Shown here piece after piece: positions 34,970-47,712 of a stretch of 64,000 nt of DNA. The notes under the pieces are model-generated. The model was not told the origin of the DNA and made no database searches. It saw only the letters and a program-made list of their open reading frames with translations. The translations under genes were made by a program, and so were the position numbers. Within the stretch, counting starts at the first letter, position 1. The number at the start of each line of letters is the position of its first letter. The stretch is from positions 186,001-250,000 of the forward strand of contig JADNYV010000045.1 of assembly GCA_015501055.1 (NCBI GenBank), in the 5' to 3' direction. The stretch is from Mucidula mucida. Taxonomy: Eukaryota; Basidiomycota; Agaricomycetes; Agaricales; Physalacriaceae.

Positions 34970-36848
34970 TTAGATGTTGTAGACTTGATAATCGTATGGA
35001 ACTGCATCGCCCCAGAATGAGACATCGCACGCGCCGGTTTGAATAGGGTCGGAGCCACCGAGGTTCAAGACGTTAACGTCAACCGAACCAGCTGGTGTCC
35101 AATTCGCGTATCCACTCGCATTGGGCGTCCCGCTGTGCAAAAAGGACTTGTAACGCGCCTGAATCTCTTTCACCAACGCGCTCTGCTCCGCCGTCGGATC
35201 CGCCACAGTCCCAAAGACAATCTCAATGTCCGCCTGATGACACACCGACCCCGCCTGGGCGCAAAACTCCAAAAAAGAGTTGCCAGAGTACACCGCGCCG
35301 ACGGTGTACAGCCCCACGTACGCCGTGCCCCCGTGCGCGACCCAGTTGCGCGCAAACGTCCAGCTCGCGCAGCGCCACATCTCGTCGGTGCCGAGCCGCT
35401 CGAGGCGCACGCGCGTGTCGGTGACGCCTGCGATGTTCGTCATGGAGGGGTAGAACCCGGAGGATACGACGGTGCCGGTGCGGTTCGTCCCGAGGGTACC
35501 GGCGGGATACGAGCGAGAAGTAGGCGTCTGGGAGGACGGAGTCGAACATGGAGTAGATTGTGGCGCCGGCTTCGTTTTGGACTGTGCTGACGAGGATGGG
35601 TTTGTCGACGGAAGGGGAATGCGTCGGTGTCGTCGAGGGGAGAGGTGATGAGTGTTCCGTCACGTACGACACGGATGGGCTCTGCGTCGCCGGCTGAGGG
35701 CTCAAGCGTTGATGCGGCGTCTAGGAGGTTGTTCTGCGCACTCAAGATGCTGTCCAGTGACAGTGCATCCCAGCAAGCTGCATCGGAATCAGAGCAGCTG
35801 ATCACCGAGTTGTAGTAACTCTGTAGCGTTCCCTGGCCAGATGTCGACAAGAAGCCAAAGTTCTGAAGAGAATGAGATGGGAAGTAACGGTGAATGAGAC
35901 GTACATACCATGGGATCTGACTGAAGGATGGCAGACGCGAACAAGTCTGCTGCCGAGGGTGTAGCGAGAAGAGCCCGAATCATGTTCGCGCCACTACTTT
36001 GACCCGCCACGGTGATTTTCGAAGCGCTGCCCCCGAAGAACGGCGCGATAGTCTGTACAAATTTCATCGCGTTGATTGTATCTTTGAGGCCGAGATTCGT
36101 AGTTCCATCGGGTGCCATAAAGCCAAGCTGAAGTACCATGAGTATCACAATAGAAAAAAGAGAAAAGGGACGTACTGCGCCCGAGACGGTATTGTATAAC
36201 TGCAACGATAGAGTTGGTTGCCGTGGCGAGGTTCGAGCCTGTAAGACCAGCATCGCTGGCTGATCCTTCTTTGAAGGAGCCTCCGTGGATCCTGGTAGAT
36301 ATGTAAGATGAGGAATTGAGGCGCGAGGTGGCGGGGAAGTACGCACCACATCAAGCTGGGTAGCTCGTCCGAGGCCGTGGCCGTGGTGGGAACATACAAC
36401 ACCATACTCAAGCAGTCTTCAGAATAGGCATCCGAGCTGAGCGCGGTCTGAGGGCAAGCTAAAGGCATTGCAGTAACGTCGGTCGCGTTGTTTCTAGCAA
36501 AGACGAGATTAAATTGCTTCCGCGCCGATCTCATTAACGGACTTACGGGAGCTCCCAAGGTCGAAACCGCCTTCGATTCCTGCCAGCGCTCTGCGTTGGC
36601 GTATTTGACCGCGAATCTGACGGCGGAGCCATCCACGGTTCCGTGCGCCGTGCCAATCGACGTTTTCACGTCCGGGAGGATGGTTCCGTCGCGAGGACAC
36701 AACCATTGGCGCCCTTTGCCGTGCTGCAGAAGATGCTCCCAGCGTTTTTGTGGCCGCCGCCTCGGACAGCGTCAACCGCAGGGAGAGCCCAGGACAACGA
36801 CTGGAAGTTGAGCAGGAGGAGCAGGAGGGCAGCGACGAGCGAAACCAT
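34970..36848 (-). pseudogene. Secreted carboxylesterase type B, several frame breaks
   Basis: The start at 36848 gives a strong signal peptide (MVSLVAALLLLLLNFQSLS). The mature part begins near KTSIGTAHGTVDG and holds type B esterase landmarks: EDCLSMVLYVP, LMWIHGGSF, the nucleophile elbow VAGQSSGANMI (GxSxG), ILQSDPM, and CHQADIEIVFGT with the catalytic His. GT-AG introns near 36487-36541, 36296-36347, 36132-36176 and 35862-35909 maintain the frame. Breaks lie between signal peptide and mature domain (about 36690), at about 35616 (an extra C in the run before VDKPILVSTV) and at about 35520 (before YPAGTLGTN). Extracellular ester hydrolysis is the expected role. It may be a functional gene with sequence errors, or a recent pseudogene. 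Confidence 0.7.
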
Positions 36849-38080
36849 GATCAGCTTGGGACCGGCGGCGGATGGTAGCGATAGGCCGTTCCTCGGTCGC
36901 CATTTATACATCCCTCGAGCCCCAGGAACTGCGAGGGGTGACCAGGGCCAGTCGAGGGCGAGGGAGCATTGTGGGCAGAAGAAGCAGCACCAAATATGGA
37001 AGGTTACACGGTCCACTGCGGGTATTCGCTGTGCCTTCGTCCTGGCCTTGTTCCCGCCTTGGAAACCATCCGCATATGAATGCTCGACTGACAGATGGAC
37101 TTCTCTACGGAGTTCGATACTCGCTGGCCGAGGCTAAGGATGCCCTGTTATTGTTTTAATCTAGGATGTACAGGCTCGGACGTGATTTAATTGTTGACTG
37201 ATGACAGTATGACAGCGTGATCTAGAGCTTGCATGGACATATTTCGCCTGAATGATGTAACGGTGTACATCTGTATACTCTCTCTCAGTTGAGGTTGGAT
37301 TGTAGGAGAGGAGCGATATTTGCTTTAGACGCGTACTACTTAGCTAGGGGGAGTGCGGTAAATCCTGCAGGATTACTACAAGATCGTATACTAAGTGCAC
37401 GCACTGCTCGTCGTGTCCTTCAGCCGAAAAAGGCAGAGATGTGGCGATGAGGCGGCGTTAAGGTTGGTAGGTGATAACTTGAGCCCATAAACGGGACAAG
37501 GCAAAGAACAAAGGCAGTGATTTGGTTCAGTTGGTAGGACACTCTTCATCAGCAGCACTCGAAGCCAATCTAGTAACCATCCATTCAGAATACGGTCTAT
37601 CGACACCGTACTGCTGCTGTGTTCCGAGTCGTTGTACACCAATCATAAGCCAGCTGGCTAGCGAATCCTCGTGCTTGGAAGTGGCTCCGGGAAGCGGGTA
37701 CAGTAGGAAACCGATACAGAACCCGTAGAGAGGCCTCGAGTGTTCACACATCAATACTTACCCGTTGTGGGCATCATGAGTTTCTGATTTGTAGCAGAAC
37801 CGATGGATCATCTGAGCAAGAGTGTAGTGTTCCTTGCGCGATTGGACAGTTTAATCTGACACAGTTGGATCCCAGTGCTGACGCTTTGCAGGAGAAGTCC
37901 AACTCAGTCAGGCTAGTACTTGATAGGACACAGGAGCAAGTCCAGAAACATGAATGGCCCAGTAGAGCTTGCATGAGGCGCCCATAAGGAGTCGAATCAA
38001 ACACAAGTCCTTGTAACAGACGAAACAAAGAAGAAAACATCGTGGCGAGCCGTGAGAAGAGGGACATGGCCGCTCGACGA
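36849..38080. other. Intergenic region
   Basis: This is the upstream region of the esterase, then non-coding sequence. A tRNA-like D-arm string at about 37519-37540 is not backed by a full cloverleaf. Nothing else was recognised. Confidence 0.35.
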
Positions 38081-38372
38081 TCGCGATCGAGCGACTATGG
38101 TCCGTGCGTACCAGTGAAATATAGCTGGTCCGTGCGCACCACCGTCAGTATAAAGTCCAAGCTCGAACATTGGACACCTCATACTTACCTTGATGGCACA
38201 AGTCCTTCATGTCCCGGATTTGTGGGCTGTGGAGATCCTTCATAGCACGGCGACCCTGTCCATACAGAGGGTTATGCATCGTCTCAATATTTTCCTGTCC
38301 ACTTTGGCCACTCTGGCTGGGTGGGCCCTTTTTTTTTTTTTGGTCGGGAGGTGGTCCTAACCCTAACCCTAG
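38081..38372 (-). repeat. Inverted repeat arm B with CCCTAA motif
   Basis: Reverse complement of arm A (30118-30405). It ends ccctaaccctag and includes an 11-nt T tract. A gcacggacca segment is duplicated here but single in arm A. The two arms face each other across about 7.7 kb. Confidence 0.75.
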
Positions 38373-40634
38373 AACTAGTGTGGCGCAACGGTCCCTAAAT
38401 ACTAGATAGGTTCGAATATGTACTTCCATTCGCATAAGTCTGTGTGTACTCAGCTGGAATATATAGATTCTGGCATTACTGTCCCAAGCTGTTGACGCGA
38501 TATGATACAGTAACATTAACATTTTAGGCAGTCTCACTCAAGAATGCTTCATAGGTACACAATTCAGGCTTCAAGCTTCAAGGCTTCAGCTCTGAAGTAA
38601 TACAGTACTAAGATCTCCAGACCAAAGTGTTGTGACTTCCATGAACAGAAGAATCTTCAAATGCCACATAATTCTGAAGAGAAAATAGGACAATGTCTGG
38701 ACCTTTCCGGATTGGCAGGCAATAACTTTTGGAAAGGGACATACATCCAGCGTGTCTAAGTACAGACGACCCGCGTTTGAAGATGCTCACTTTCTGGCAC
38801 AGCTGAGTGGCGTTTAGAGCCCTACAACGAAACATAGCAACGCACACCAGTTCCTAATGTTGCCGTAGAATGTAGAAAGTGCAGCGGGACGAGCTCACAG
38901 GCTACAGCCGCGAATACTCAGCGGGAAAAATAAAAGCAAAATCAGGAATTCCACGGTCGGCTTTTTCCTTTTTGTCGCCAACAAGGCGAGCGCTTGCCAA
39001 GACCTCGAGCTCGAGGCCCGCAGCAACCCGAAGGACAAAATCCCGCATTCGCAACAGGACTGCATGTAGAGTGGGCCATTGCCGCCTCTCTATGCCCCTG
39101 CGTTCACCTCAAATTCAGGTCAAAATGGTAATGGCCAATTCCGACGTCCCCGAGCAATCGCCTGATTTGCGAGAAGGGGCCTATTATGCTTGATTTGACG
39201 ACTAGAGGCTTCGAGCTGTCCTACTGGCCCCGGGTCGAGGAGAAGTAATGCTTAACACGTTATAGTCCCGAAATTGGTGTCGCGACACCATGGATAACAC
39301 TGAGACTGTCCAGCGCCGCTTTGGTCAATCATCGCCAGCGTCGAATCCCAGGAGACGTACCGCCGCCGCGCGCGCTCTTGCGAATTTGTTCTAAGGCACT
39401 GGTTATAGCGGAAGTAACCGTTCTGCATGCCAGCCACGATAAGATCCGCTTTCTCGCCAATGGACTCGTCGTAGCCATCCAAGAATTGCGGCTATCGCTT
39501 TCGCTGAGTATCAGTCGTATCATTTGTCTACTGCGCGTGTGCACTCTTTACTCAGGGTTTCGAATACTGTACAAAACTCCCGTGACCGTACTGTACGATT
39601 TGGATCGTAAACGTCCTCTTCCGCGTGCTTTGCCACGCCTGTCTCAACGTTGTTGCAATATCTTGGAGGGGGACTTTATTCCAGGATCATTTTCATAATT
39701 ATCGCCTACGAATGTAAGCGGCTCGCATATGGACATCGGATTTAAATCACCCCTTTATGCCTGTGGATTACTCGGTAGTCTAGACAGTGTGGGGGCTCAG
39801 TAGTGGTGTTCAACGTTCGCTCGTTCGAAGTGATCGCTTGGGGTGCCTTCATAAATTGTGAAGGATCGACATGTCAGTACTTCTTTCATAACGATTAAAG
39901 TTGTCCGTTTCGGACTAGGGAGCCACCCACATCTTTCAGTGGGGGGGTCAAGTTGTTTCAAGGTGAGTGGAGTTCGAGAAAACTTGAGATGTACGATCCA
40001 AACAGTAACATTGATGACAGCGTTCGAGTTACGAGAGTTACTGTCCGCTGACTGTCATCTTGACGTATTTTCAACGTCGATTTTGATCGCTCTCGTATAC
40101 CCCGCACCCCCCACATCTGGGGTTGGGGTATTGTTGAAATGCGACCTTATCATTTCCTTCCACGCATCCTTCGCTCTCTTTCGCCGTAATCTTCACACAT
40201 CTCTGCGCCGTGAACTCCAGTATGGTTTCTGTACATTTTCACTTGCTAAGGGCCATGATTACAGTTCAAATATTGACAACGGGGAGCAATCCTCATCAAG
40301 TCGTGGCCTCCTTCCTGTCGAAACTCGAAAATCAAATCTGGTCACATGCACGCGCGGAAGTGCACTGCACAGCTCATGATCAATCGCGTGCAGCGGAAGG
40401 TTGCCCTCGATCCCTCTAGAGCGGAAGGCCGTTTGAATATATTCTTTCGCTGCCCCTGTTATCATGGGGTCAGGTCAACATTTCTTGGGGATACCTTGAC
40501 CGGATGCCTTGACCTCCTGTCTGTCCTACTGGGGATGCAGGTATAAATGAAATGCAGTCAAATTATAAAGTTCATTCACCTTTTCATTCCATCTAACCCT
40601 CCTCCATCTTTTCATCTTCTCCAAAACATCCATC
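38373..40634. other. Large intergenic region
   Basis: About 2.3 kb without a recognisable gene. Several open frames of 60-170 codons lack domains and splice logic. Short inverted G/C runs are seen near 39945 and 40105-40130. A ggtataaatg TATA-like box at about 40539-40548 precedes the acetate transporter start by about 90 bp. Confidence 0.4.
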
Positions 40635-41528
40635 ATGTCGTCGTCCGGAAACGAGAAGATTGAAAACATGGGCATTGAGGACATCGAGGCCAACCGCTCC
40701 TGGCAACCCGCGCGTTCTGGTCCTCCCCCTGCCGCGGTCGCCTCCACGCCACCCCCCGTTGATGCTTCCATTCTGTATGCTCGCGATCTTTGTACCTGAG
40801 ACTAGTACTCAACGTCTTTATAGTGGCTTGTATAGCTTCGGCGCTACTTGCACCGTCATTTCCCTGTACAACTGTCGCGCCAGTGGCGTCGTCGTTCCCA
40901 ATGTTGTCGTCGGTATGGCTCTCGCTATCGGTGGCCTTGGTGAACTCGTGGCGGGCATCTTCGAGTTCATCAGAGGTAGCACCTACACCGGTACACGTGC
41001 GTAAGCCCATACTCGAAAATGATCGTATACTGACGTTCGGCTTCAGTTTTCTTGTTCTACACTGGATTCTGGCTCTCCTACGCGGCTATCCTCCTGCCCG
41101 ACACGGGTATCATAGCCGCCTATGCAGACCAACCGGACATGCTTGGTGACGCGCTCGGGATCTTCCTTGCCATCTTCGCTTTTGTCACCTTGTTATTCCT
41201 GTAAGTCGAGGAATGTTTACTCTGTAAGGAACATTGATTGATCGGCTGCTTTAGTGCTGTGGGCGCTAGGAAAACGATTGCGCTCGTTTCCACCTTGGTT
41301 TTACTCTTCGTCACCTTTATGCTATTGTCCATCGGTAACTTTACTGGCAGCGCAAAGTGAGTCCTCCTGTTCCACTCGGGTTCCTAGCTAATGCTCTCAT
41401 GTAGCGTCACTCAAGCCGGTGGTGTCGTCGGTATTCTTACCGCTGTCGGTGCCTTCTACATCGGCACGGGAGGATTTATGGCAACAGAACCCCGCCCTCT
41501 GTTCACTCTTCCTATGGGGGTCCTCTAA
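40635..41528 (+). CDS. Acetate transporter, AceTr/Ato (GPR1-FUN34-YaaH) family
   Basis: Exons 40635-40774, 40824-40996, 41047-41200, 41255-41356 and 41405-41528 give 230 aa with all phases consistent. A hydrophilic N-tail is followed by six membrane helices: SFGATCTVISLYN, NVVVGMALAIGGLGELVAGI, LFYTGFWLSYAAIL, ALGIFLAIFAFVTLLFL, ALVSTLVLLFVTFML and GVVGILTAVGAFYIG. Family members move acetate or ammonium across the plasma membrane. The usual NPAPLGL signature at helix 1 is here DASILGL, so substrate selectivity may differ. The first splice junction falls exactly there, but other boundaries do not recover NPAPLGL. Confidence 0.85.
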
Positions 41529-41631
41529 GTCTGTTATGATGCATGCATGATATCCTGTGCAACGTATGATTTATTCCCGGGTTACACTTCATGCCATTAA
41601 TGTACTATCGACCCCATGTACGCTAAAACCT

Positions 41632-43692
41632 TTAGTAAATGATACCTTTTGGGGCGACGGCCTTCAAAATACGTCTGACATTGAGGCGTTGACCTGTGAG
41701 TTTGCTTTCGGTCGAAGCGACACAGACGCCGAATGAAGCGAGGTATGTGATTCTGTCTAATAGAAAGTCGAACGGTGCTCAAGGAGAACGAAAGAAAACA
41801 CTGACATGAATATCCGTGGTGTAGTCTGTTGTCCTAGCATGGAATTCAGGGAGCCCAATAGTACCAGAGTCCTCTGTTGCATTGAGACGGTTCCTAATAT
41901 TCAACCTACAGAGCCATCAGAAACCAGACGAAGGGGACCATTTTCCTGTCACTTACGTCGCAAGGACAGAGTTCACGTAGACTACGAAATGTGTGAGTCG
42001 CGAACTTGAACATCAACAAAGAACTGGACCGACGTTTTCCAACAACCTGATGGAATGGTTGCCAATACGTATCATGAGGAAGACCCACGTTCTATAGAGA
42101 AAAAGTCACTGGTGAGAAGGCCAAGAGCCGATAAAATCGTACCAGGACTAAGAACAGGATTTGGGTGATACTGAGGACGCGATTAGGGCCGAGCGCAGGC
42201 AGAAATACATGTGCTTACGCTGTTAGGACTCCTGACAAGAACAGTTCAACACACCGGGAGTAGTAGTCTCATCAATTCACGTACCTCGGCTCACGGCGTA
42301 CAAGATAAGACTGTCGATAAGCTGCCCTGTCCTGCGAGGGGTATATTCTGTGTCAGACATCATCTGTGAGGCATCCCGAAGCACGCACGAGGCAATCGCG
42401 GCTGAGCGGTGAACGTTGAGGAAATAGCATAAAGCGACAGTGATGATGATATCGTTGAGGGCAGCAAATCCTTGGACGAGGCCACTTATGATCTGCACAC
42501 CGGAGCTGTCAGTCAGAATGGTCTGAAAACTAGCATGTCGATAGTACACACAGAGAACTCTCGTGCGGCTATTGAAGTCACCAGCCGGTCCTGGAATCTG
42601 GTCGACGTTAAAATCGCCAAAAGAAAAAACGAACAAAAAAAGGCCTACAAATGGACCGTGGTCACTGAAAACGCGACTTAGTCATTGAGGACTACGATAA
42701 AACGTTGATTTCGTACCTATTCCTAAGCCTGCGCGCAAGTCTCGTTAGCTTCGCGATGCAAGATCAATTCTGATTCTCACCGAAAGACGCGACGGCAAGG
42801 GCAACCTATGATCATTCGGAATCAATATGAACGAAAGATTTTCAACAGACACTTACGATGGAAAACACCACGATCTTGTGGGCGCTGACTGAAATACAAC
42901 GATAAATAATCGACATTGTGGAGATCGACAGGACGCTTACCCTTCCATATAGTACGTGCATAGAATCTAAGACGCGAAGAATGAACAGAGTATCTGCCAT
43001 AGTGGGCTGGAGAACAAACAGTTGGGCAATAAATGTGATAACTGTCTGAAATGATGAGGGTACTCATCAGATGGTGAAACGATTACAACAAATAGATAAC
43101 CCACCACAAGGAATTTCTCAGCCTGTCGGGACGCGTAGCAAAAAGCTGAGTAAAATGCGCGATTCACGGATAATGCACACACCACGAAGCTCCTGCGAAG
43201 ACAAGTTAGTTAAATGGACTCCCGGGTCAAAGATATACACGTACCATGGAATGATGAGGTTGACGTTGGGTCTTCGCCAAAGTTCAAGACGAAGTAGACG
43301 TAGAGAATGGGCGACGAAGATAGTTGTCAAAGTATCCAGGGTCCTACCCAACCCTATAAGACGCGCGCAATGGCTAGAACTTGAACCAGAGAGCTCACCA
43401 CAAGGAGGCGACCTCAACGCAAGAAAGTAAGCCCGATTGCAACATGAAGATTAGCGGGACGTTTACCGTGCTCTTGAGGAACCAGTGGTCCTTCGTGTAG
43501 AGTCTGAAGTAAAGGAATGTCTGTAGGACGGAGACACCATACAAGCTACGATGCGAATGAGGAATTCTTTTGGTAATTTGAAGAGAAAGTCCCACGTAGT
43601 CCCAAAGTAAAGCCGATGAGGCATGTGCCAAAAAGCTGTCGGAGAGCATGAAAGAGTGCAGCTATTTGCTCTGGAGTGGGAGTGGCTGCCAT
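41632..43692 (-). pseudogene. DUF6534-type seven-helix membrane protein, frame-disrupted
   Basis: This is the common agaricomycete membrane protein with a C-terminal DUF6534 region. The start at 43692 reads MAATPTPEQIAALFHALRQL. Then come LYGVSVLQTFLYFRLYTKDH, LDTLTTIFVAHSL, VITFIAQLFVL, ISGLVQGFAALNDIIITVAL, QLIDSLILYAVSRG and finally YVNSVLAT joined over an intron to LNIRNRLNATEDSG, a typical DUF6534 ending. The function of the family is unknown. Frame breaks exist near 43615 (exon 1 donor phase) and near 43310 (HSL to YVYF). The 3' end is uncertain. It may be functional if these are sequence errors. Confidence 0.65.
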
Positions 43693-44282
43693 GATGGTAT
43701 GTTGATACACCACTATAGGCGAGCGCGTTCCTTATTAAAGATCTCGGAGAAAAGCTGTGACCTCAAGACACATGTCGAGAAAAAAAATTGATATCTCTGA
43801 ATTCGTGCGAGTGGAGGACACGGTGATACGGTGACGGTGGCGAAAGAGGAAAACAAACGTCCATTTCGGCCCCCACGCCGCGCATGTTGTTACGGTAGTA
43901 TTAGAAGGCGAGATGGAATGCATGTGCTGATTGATATGGTCTGATGCCTTCGTACTTTCAGTCCAAAGAAACAAGTAAGGCGACGCAGTAAGAGCCAGAC
44001 ACGATAGCTCAGTTAGCGCCCGCAAGAGGTCTAAAATCGTTGAATGGAGGAGGGGACGGAGGGAAACAACCTGCCGCGGATCAGGCCGATCAGGATTCAG
44101 AGATTGCCGAAGGCCTCCGTCGCCATCAATCATTGACAATCAACACCCTCATCATGCTCCTCCAAACTTGCTCGGGGTTTGATAACATTGGCGCAATAGA
44201 CTTCTTATCGACAACCATCTTCACGCCGGTCTGATTCTCTCGCTGTAGAGGCGAGCCAAATTATCTGGAGTTTCTTGGTGCC
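43693..44282. other. Divergent intergenic region
   Basis: This lies between the DUF6534-type gene (minus) and the terpene synthase remnant (plus). No gene, repeat or RNA was recognised. Confidence 0.4.
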
Positions 44283-45484
44283 ATGACTCAGATTCAGTAT
44301 CGCCTGTCCAATTTACTGGACTTTCAAATCCTTCCGCAGTACACAAAGCCCAATAACCCTAACTTTGAAGAACTCGAAGCAAGCTACAATGCCTGGATCG
44401 ATGCAGCGGAGTTTCTCAGTGCGCCACACAAGCAGTCCGTTGTATCAGAATCATTCATTTCGAGACCTCATAAACATCCACACCAGGCGTGGAAGAAAGC
44501 AGAGCTCGCTCTGTTGATAGCGCGCGCGTTTCCAGACTCGGACATGACTCATTTACGCGTCTGTCTGATTGGATGATGCTTTTCCTCGTCCTAGAGAGGC
44601 TCACGTATGCAATAATTCTGCTGAAGTCTTCAGGACATATATTCTGACTCGCGAAAAGGGACTCGCCATCCTCGAGCACAGACTCGAGAAGATGGGCTGA
44701 TCTGTACATGAAGACATTGACAGTCCAGTCACACAGAGGACCTGGGAGACGTTCCCGTCCTGTATTGTCATGAAACAGTACGTTCTGTTACATTCTTCTG
44801 GCTTTGACTCACCAAAGAGTCCAGTCTGGTTTCAGTAATAATGCCGAAAATTGATTCCAAATACAAGGCTACCTTCATTGCAAGTAACCCAGCTGCTTGC
44901 GGACGGCGTAGTTCAGGAAGCGCTTGATAGAGAGTCCACCCAACCGATAACAGTCGAAGCGTATGTACGGACAAGAAGGTCCTCCGTAGGGCTGTGCCGT
45001 TCTTGGACCTGGCGCGCTGGACATTTGACATCGACCTTCCTGAAGAGACATTGAAACACCCCGTTCTAAGAGAGATGGAAGAAGCTACCGTTGATCTAGT
45101 CCTCTGGCCAATGTACGTCGTAAGGGCATCTCTGCACCCACTACAGTTGTCTTAATCCATTCAGGACATCTATTCCTACCGCAAGGAGTACCTCGAGGAC
45201 GGCGCGCCCAACAGCTATGTCACCGTGACTATGAAGGACCCCAATGTGCCCGTCGCAGACGGAGATCACCAAGCAGCGATTGATATACGACAAAGCAATT
45301 CACCGCCGTCTTGACACGCTTTGTTGCGCGCAAAGAGCAGCTATCTTCCCTTTTCCCACAAGAGCTCACGAAAATTGATCGCTACGTCGAATCCATGCTC
45401 GATTGATTGGGGAAATATCCAGTGGACATCAGCTGTAAGAGATACTCCTTGTTTGCAGACGAGGAGCCAAGAGGACTGGATTGA
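44283..45484 (+). pseudogene. Class I terpene synthase, multiply frameshifted
   Basis: The N-terminal part (YRLSNLLDFQILPQYTKPNN, ARAFPDSDMTHLRVC) is typical of fungal sesquiterpene synthases, which cyclise farnesyl diphosphate. The segment that should hold the DDxxD/E motif reads LFLVLERLT after a frame break at 44571, so the first metal-binding Asp cluster is missing. The C-terminal part retains RTRRSS, FDIDLPEETL, EEATVDLVLWP and a split NSE-like motif: N(D)IYSYRKE across an intron ending at 45163. Further one-base losses occur near 44986, 45111 and 45284. The combination of lost aspartates and at least four frame breaks suggests a dead gene. Some breaks may be sequence errors. Confidence 0.7.
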
Positions 45485-45921
45485 TAAACGATATCCACTG
45501 GGTACGTGTTGATTCTTCGTGAACGTGTGAACGTGGGCTGAACTCATACCATTACAGACGTGCATGATGAATTGAACCCAATCGTTTTCGGCATATAACA
45601 ACAAGACGAGCTAGCCCGATACTTATCCACTCCAGACGGCAGTCCCGCTATCGGGAGTCAGCGTCCTTATCATATACTTACGAATATCAGCTTACGCGCT
45701 TGGATCCGGAATATCCAGTCGGCAAGACATAGATGTCTGTAGAGTTTCTGTTAGTAATGCTCTAGTAGACAGCCCTTAACTCCGTACTGATCAAAATTCC
45801 GGATCGGTTGCACTGTAAGCACCTAGCCCTGAATCAGACAAGCAAAGAGCAAGAAGCTGTGAGGCCAACCTGGGAAGGAGACGGTGGGTGTGGGGCGTGC
45901 CGCTTCCACCGTTCACCACGT
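45485..45921. other. Convergent intergenic region
   Basis: This lies between the terpene synthase remnant and the AA9 remnant. No gene recognised. Confidence 0.4.
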
Positions 45922-46708
45922 TTATCTAGGCACATGCGAGTAGAATTGGGCGCCATCAGCGTACCCGACGTGCAGTGCAATCTGCTCCCCTCGAAGAAGG
46001 TACTGACTGCACTAGTTTGTTAAACAATGCACTTGATGAGCCAAATCAATCGTACCCGCTTGGACGTTCTTTGGGATAGTAAACGTGAACTGGTTGATGT
46101 CTATTGTCATGCTCAATACACCTCCTGTTACGGTAGAAACAAACACTGACTCAAAGAATCGACACAAGTCCAGTACTAGCGACCACGACGGTGACCACTC
46201 CCAGATCTTGAACCAAGTCTTTCCAGAACCAGCGCTGGTGAAATTCGCGGATGGGCTTGCGGGGGTCATGTAGGCAGAAAAATACTAGGATACTGAGCGG
46301 ACAGCAACATCGCCAAAATAAAGCACTTACGCCCGGATGACCCATGGTGTTGTCAGCCTTGAAGCCGACTGTAGACCAGCAGTGACTGTGGCGACCCCTG
46401 GGAGACCGGCGGAGGATCGTCTGCTTCGTAACAGCGAATCGCACTGCTTGTAACATCAGTCACCTTCGCACACAAGTCAGCCGAAGCGTTCGGGGAAAAG
46501 GCCCACATACAGGACCGTTATCATAATGATTAGCTGTCATTCTGACATATTCCCAGTCAGTCGTAGTGGTGCCATTGACGATCAGATCCGAAAGGTGTCT
46601 ACACACAAGTTGATCAGAGAGAAGAAACACATCATGGCAAGTGAATAGCTTACAGTGGCTCAAAACTACTGGGAGAACGATAGCGAGCGATAGTAATTTG
46701 TAGATCAT
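45922..46708 (-). pseudogene. AA9 lytic polysaccharide monooxygenase, frame-disrupted
   Basis: A signal peptide (LLSLAIVLPVVLSH) ends in the His expected to become the N-terminal copper ligand after cleavage. Following an intron come DLIVNGTTTTDWEYVRMT, VTDVTSSAIRCYE, STVGFKADNTMGHPG, SGKTWFKIWEWSP, INQFTFTIPKNVQAG and YLLRGEQIALHVGYADGAQF. These are in the order of AA9 enzymes, which oxidatively cleave cellulose. Single-base losses occur near 46601 (TTTCCGG expected), 46395 and 46378, and the C-terminus stops at HVPR, shorter than usual. The second copper His lies in DNTMGHPG, and the region of the axial Tyr (AQFYS) is kept. Possibly a functional gene with sequence errors. Confidence 0.75.
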
Positions 46709-47712
46709 CTTGAGCTCTGCAAGACATGAACTCCTTCATTGAGTCCTTTATGCGTGGACGGAAATTTATAGGACCGAGATAAAGACGCGTGTGATCAAAG
46801 ACTTTCAGCTCAAGACCAAAGGACTCGTGGTAGAGCACTGAACTAAAACCGATCCGGGAGAGAAGATTGCATGCGTGAGAGTCTTATCTGACGATGGATT
46901 AGAACATAAACGATTCCGAAGAGTATCCGTGATGCGTACTAGGTGATGCATTAAGTTGTGTGTCTTTTCGTGTGCAGCTTGCAAGCGGATCCGTGGTGAC
47001 ATCGTCAACTTTGAAAATGCTGGACAGGCAAAACCGACTGAAGGAAATTGAGGTTGTTGGGGATTATGAATTTTTACAGTATGTACAAGATTCGAAGTAG
47101 GCGCATCTTCATTGGAATCATATCAAAACTGTACCATGCGCGCGTCTTCAGATTGGGATGTGGTCCAATGGTGGTCGAAAGCAAAGAGCCAGGAAATCCG
47201 GAAAAAAAGCGGCCGGCTGGAAGTTCGGCAACCTCCTTCCTGTTTTGGAACGCTCACTCTTCCACGCCACTTCATCTTGTTTGACGATCAGTTCCTGTGT
47301 TCCATATGCTGCATGAACTGCGTCAGTACGTTGGGTTGAAGCCACATTATGTACGCAACCAGGATTTTTCTCGACCAATTTCCTGCTATGTTTCATCAAT
47401 CTGAATTCCTCTGGCACCGCGACAAATGACTTGACTCTGAGCGCCACAAGTCATCAGGCTGTTATCATCTACGGCCAGGGCCACAGGGCCCACGTCGATC
47501 TCGGGCTAAGACGGGCTTCTCTGTCGTTTCTTGATATGGCGCTCCGAAAGTACTAAGCTCGGCACTTCGGTAAAGGTTCACTACTTCTGGCGCAAAACTA
47601 CCTAGCACGCACACGTATCCCGGCAAGTCTCACGGCCTAGAGGGTCCTCAATCACCTATAAATCCACCAAAACGTTCTCTTAGCATCCTCAAACAAGTTG
47701 ACTTGACTCGAA
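46709..47712. other. Divergent intergenic region
   Basis: About 1 kb between the AA9 gene and the SDR. No gene, repeat or RNA recognised. A ctataaatcc TATA-like element at about 47656-47665 precedes the SDR start by about 50 bp. Confidence 0.4.

Noticed and set aside
37515..37590. Possible tRNA gene (D-arm-like ggttcagttggtagg)
   Set aside because: No anticodon stem, no T-loop GTTCGANTC and no matching acceptor arms were found.
39310..39370. Possible tRNA T-arm (gcgtcgaatccc)
   Set aside because: An isolated match. No cloverleaf could be folded on either strand.
38373..40634. Coding genes in the large gap (open frames of 60-170 codons)
   Set aside because: Frames overlap on both strands without domains, splice logic or biased codon pattern.
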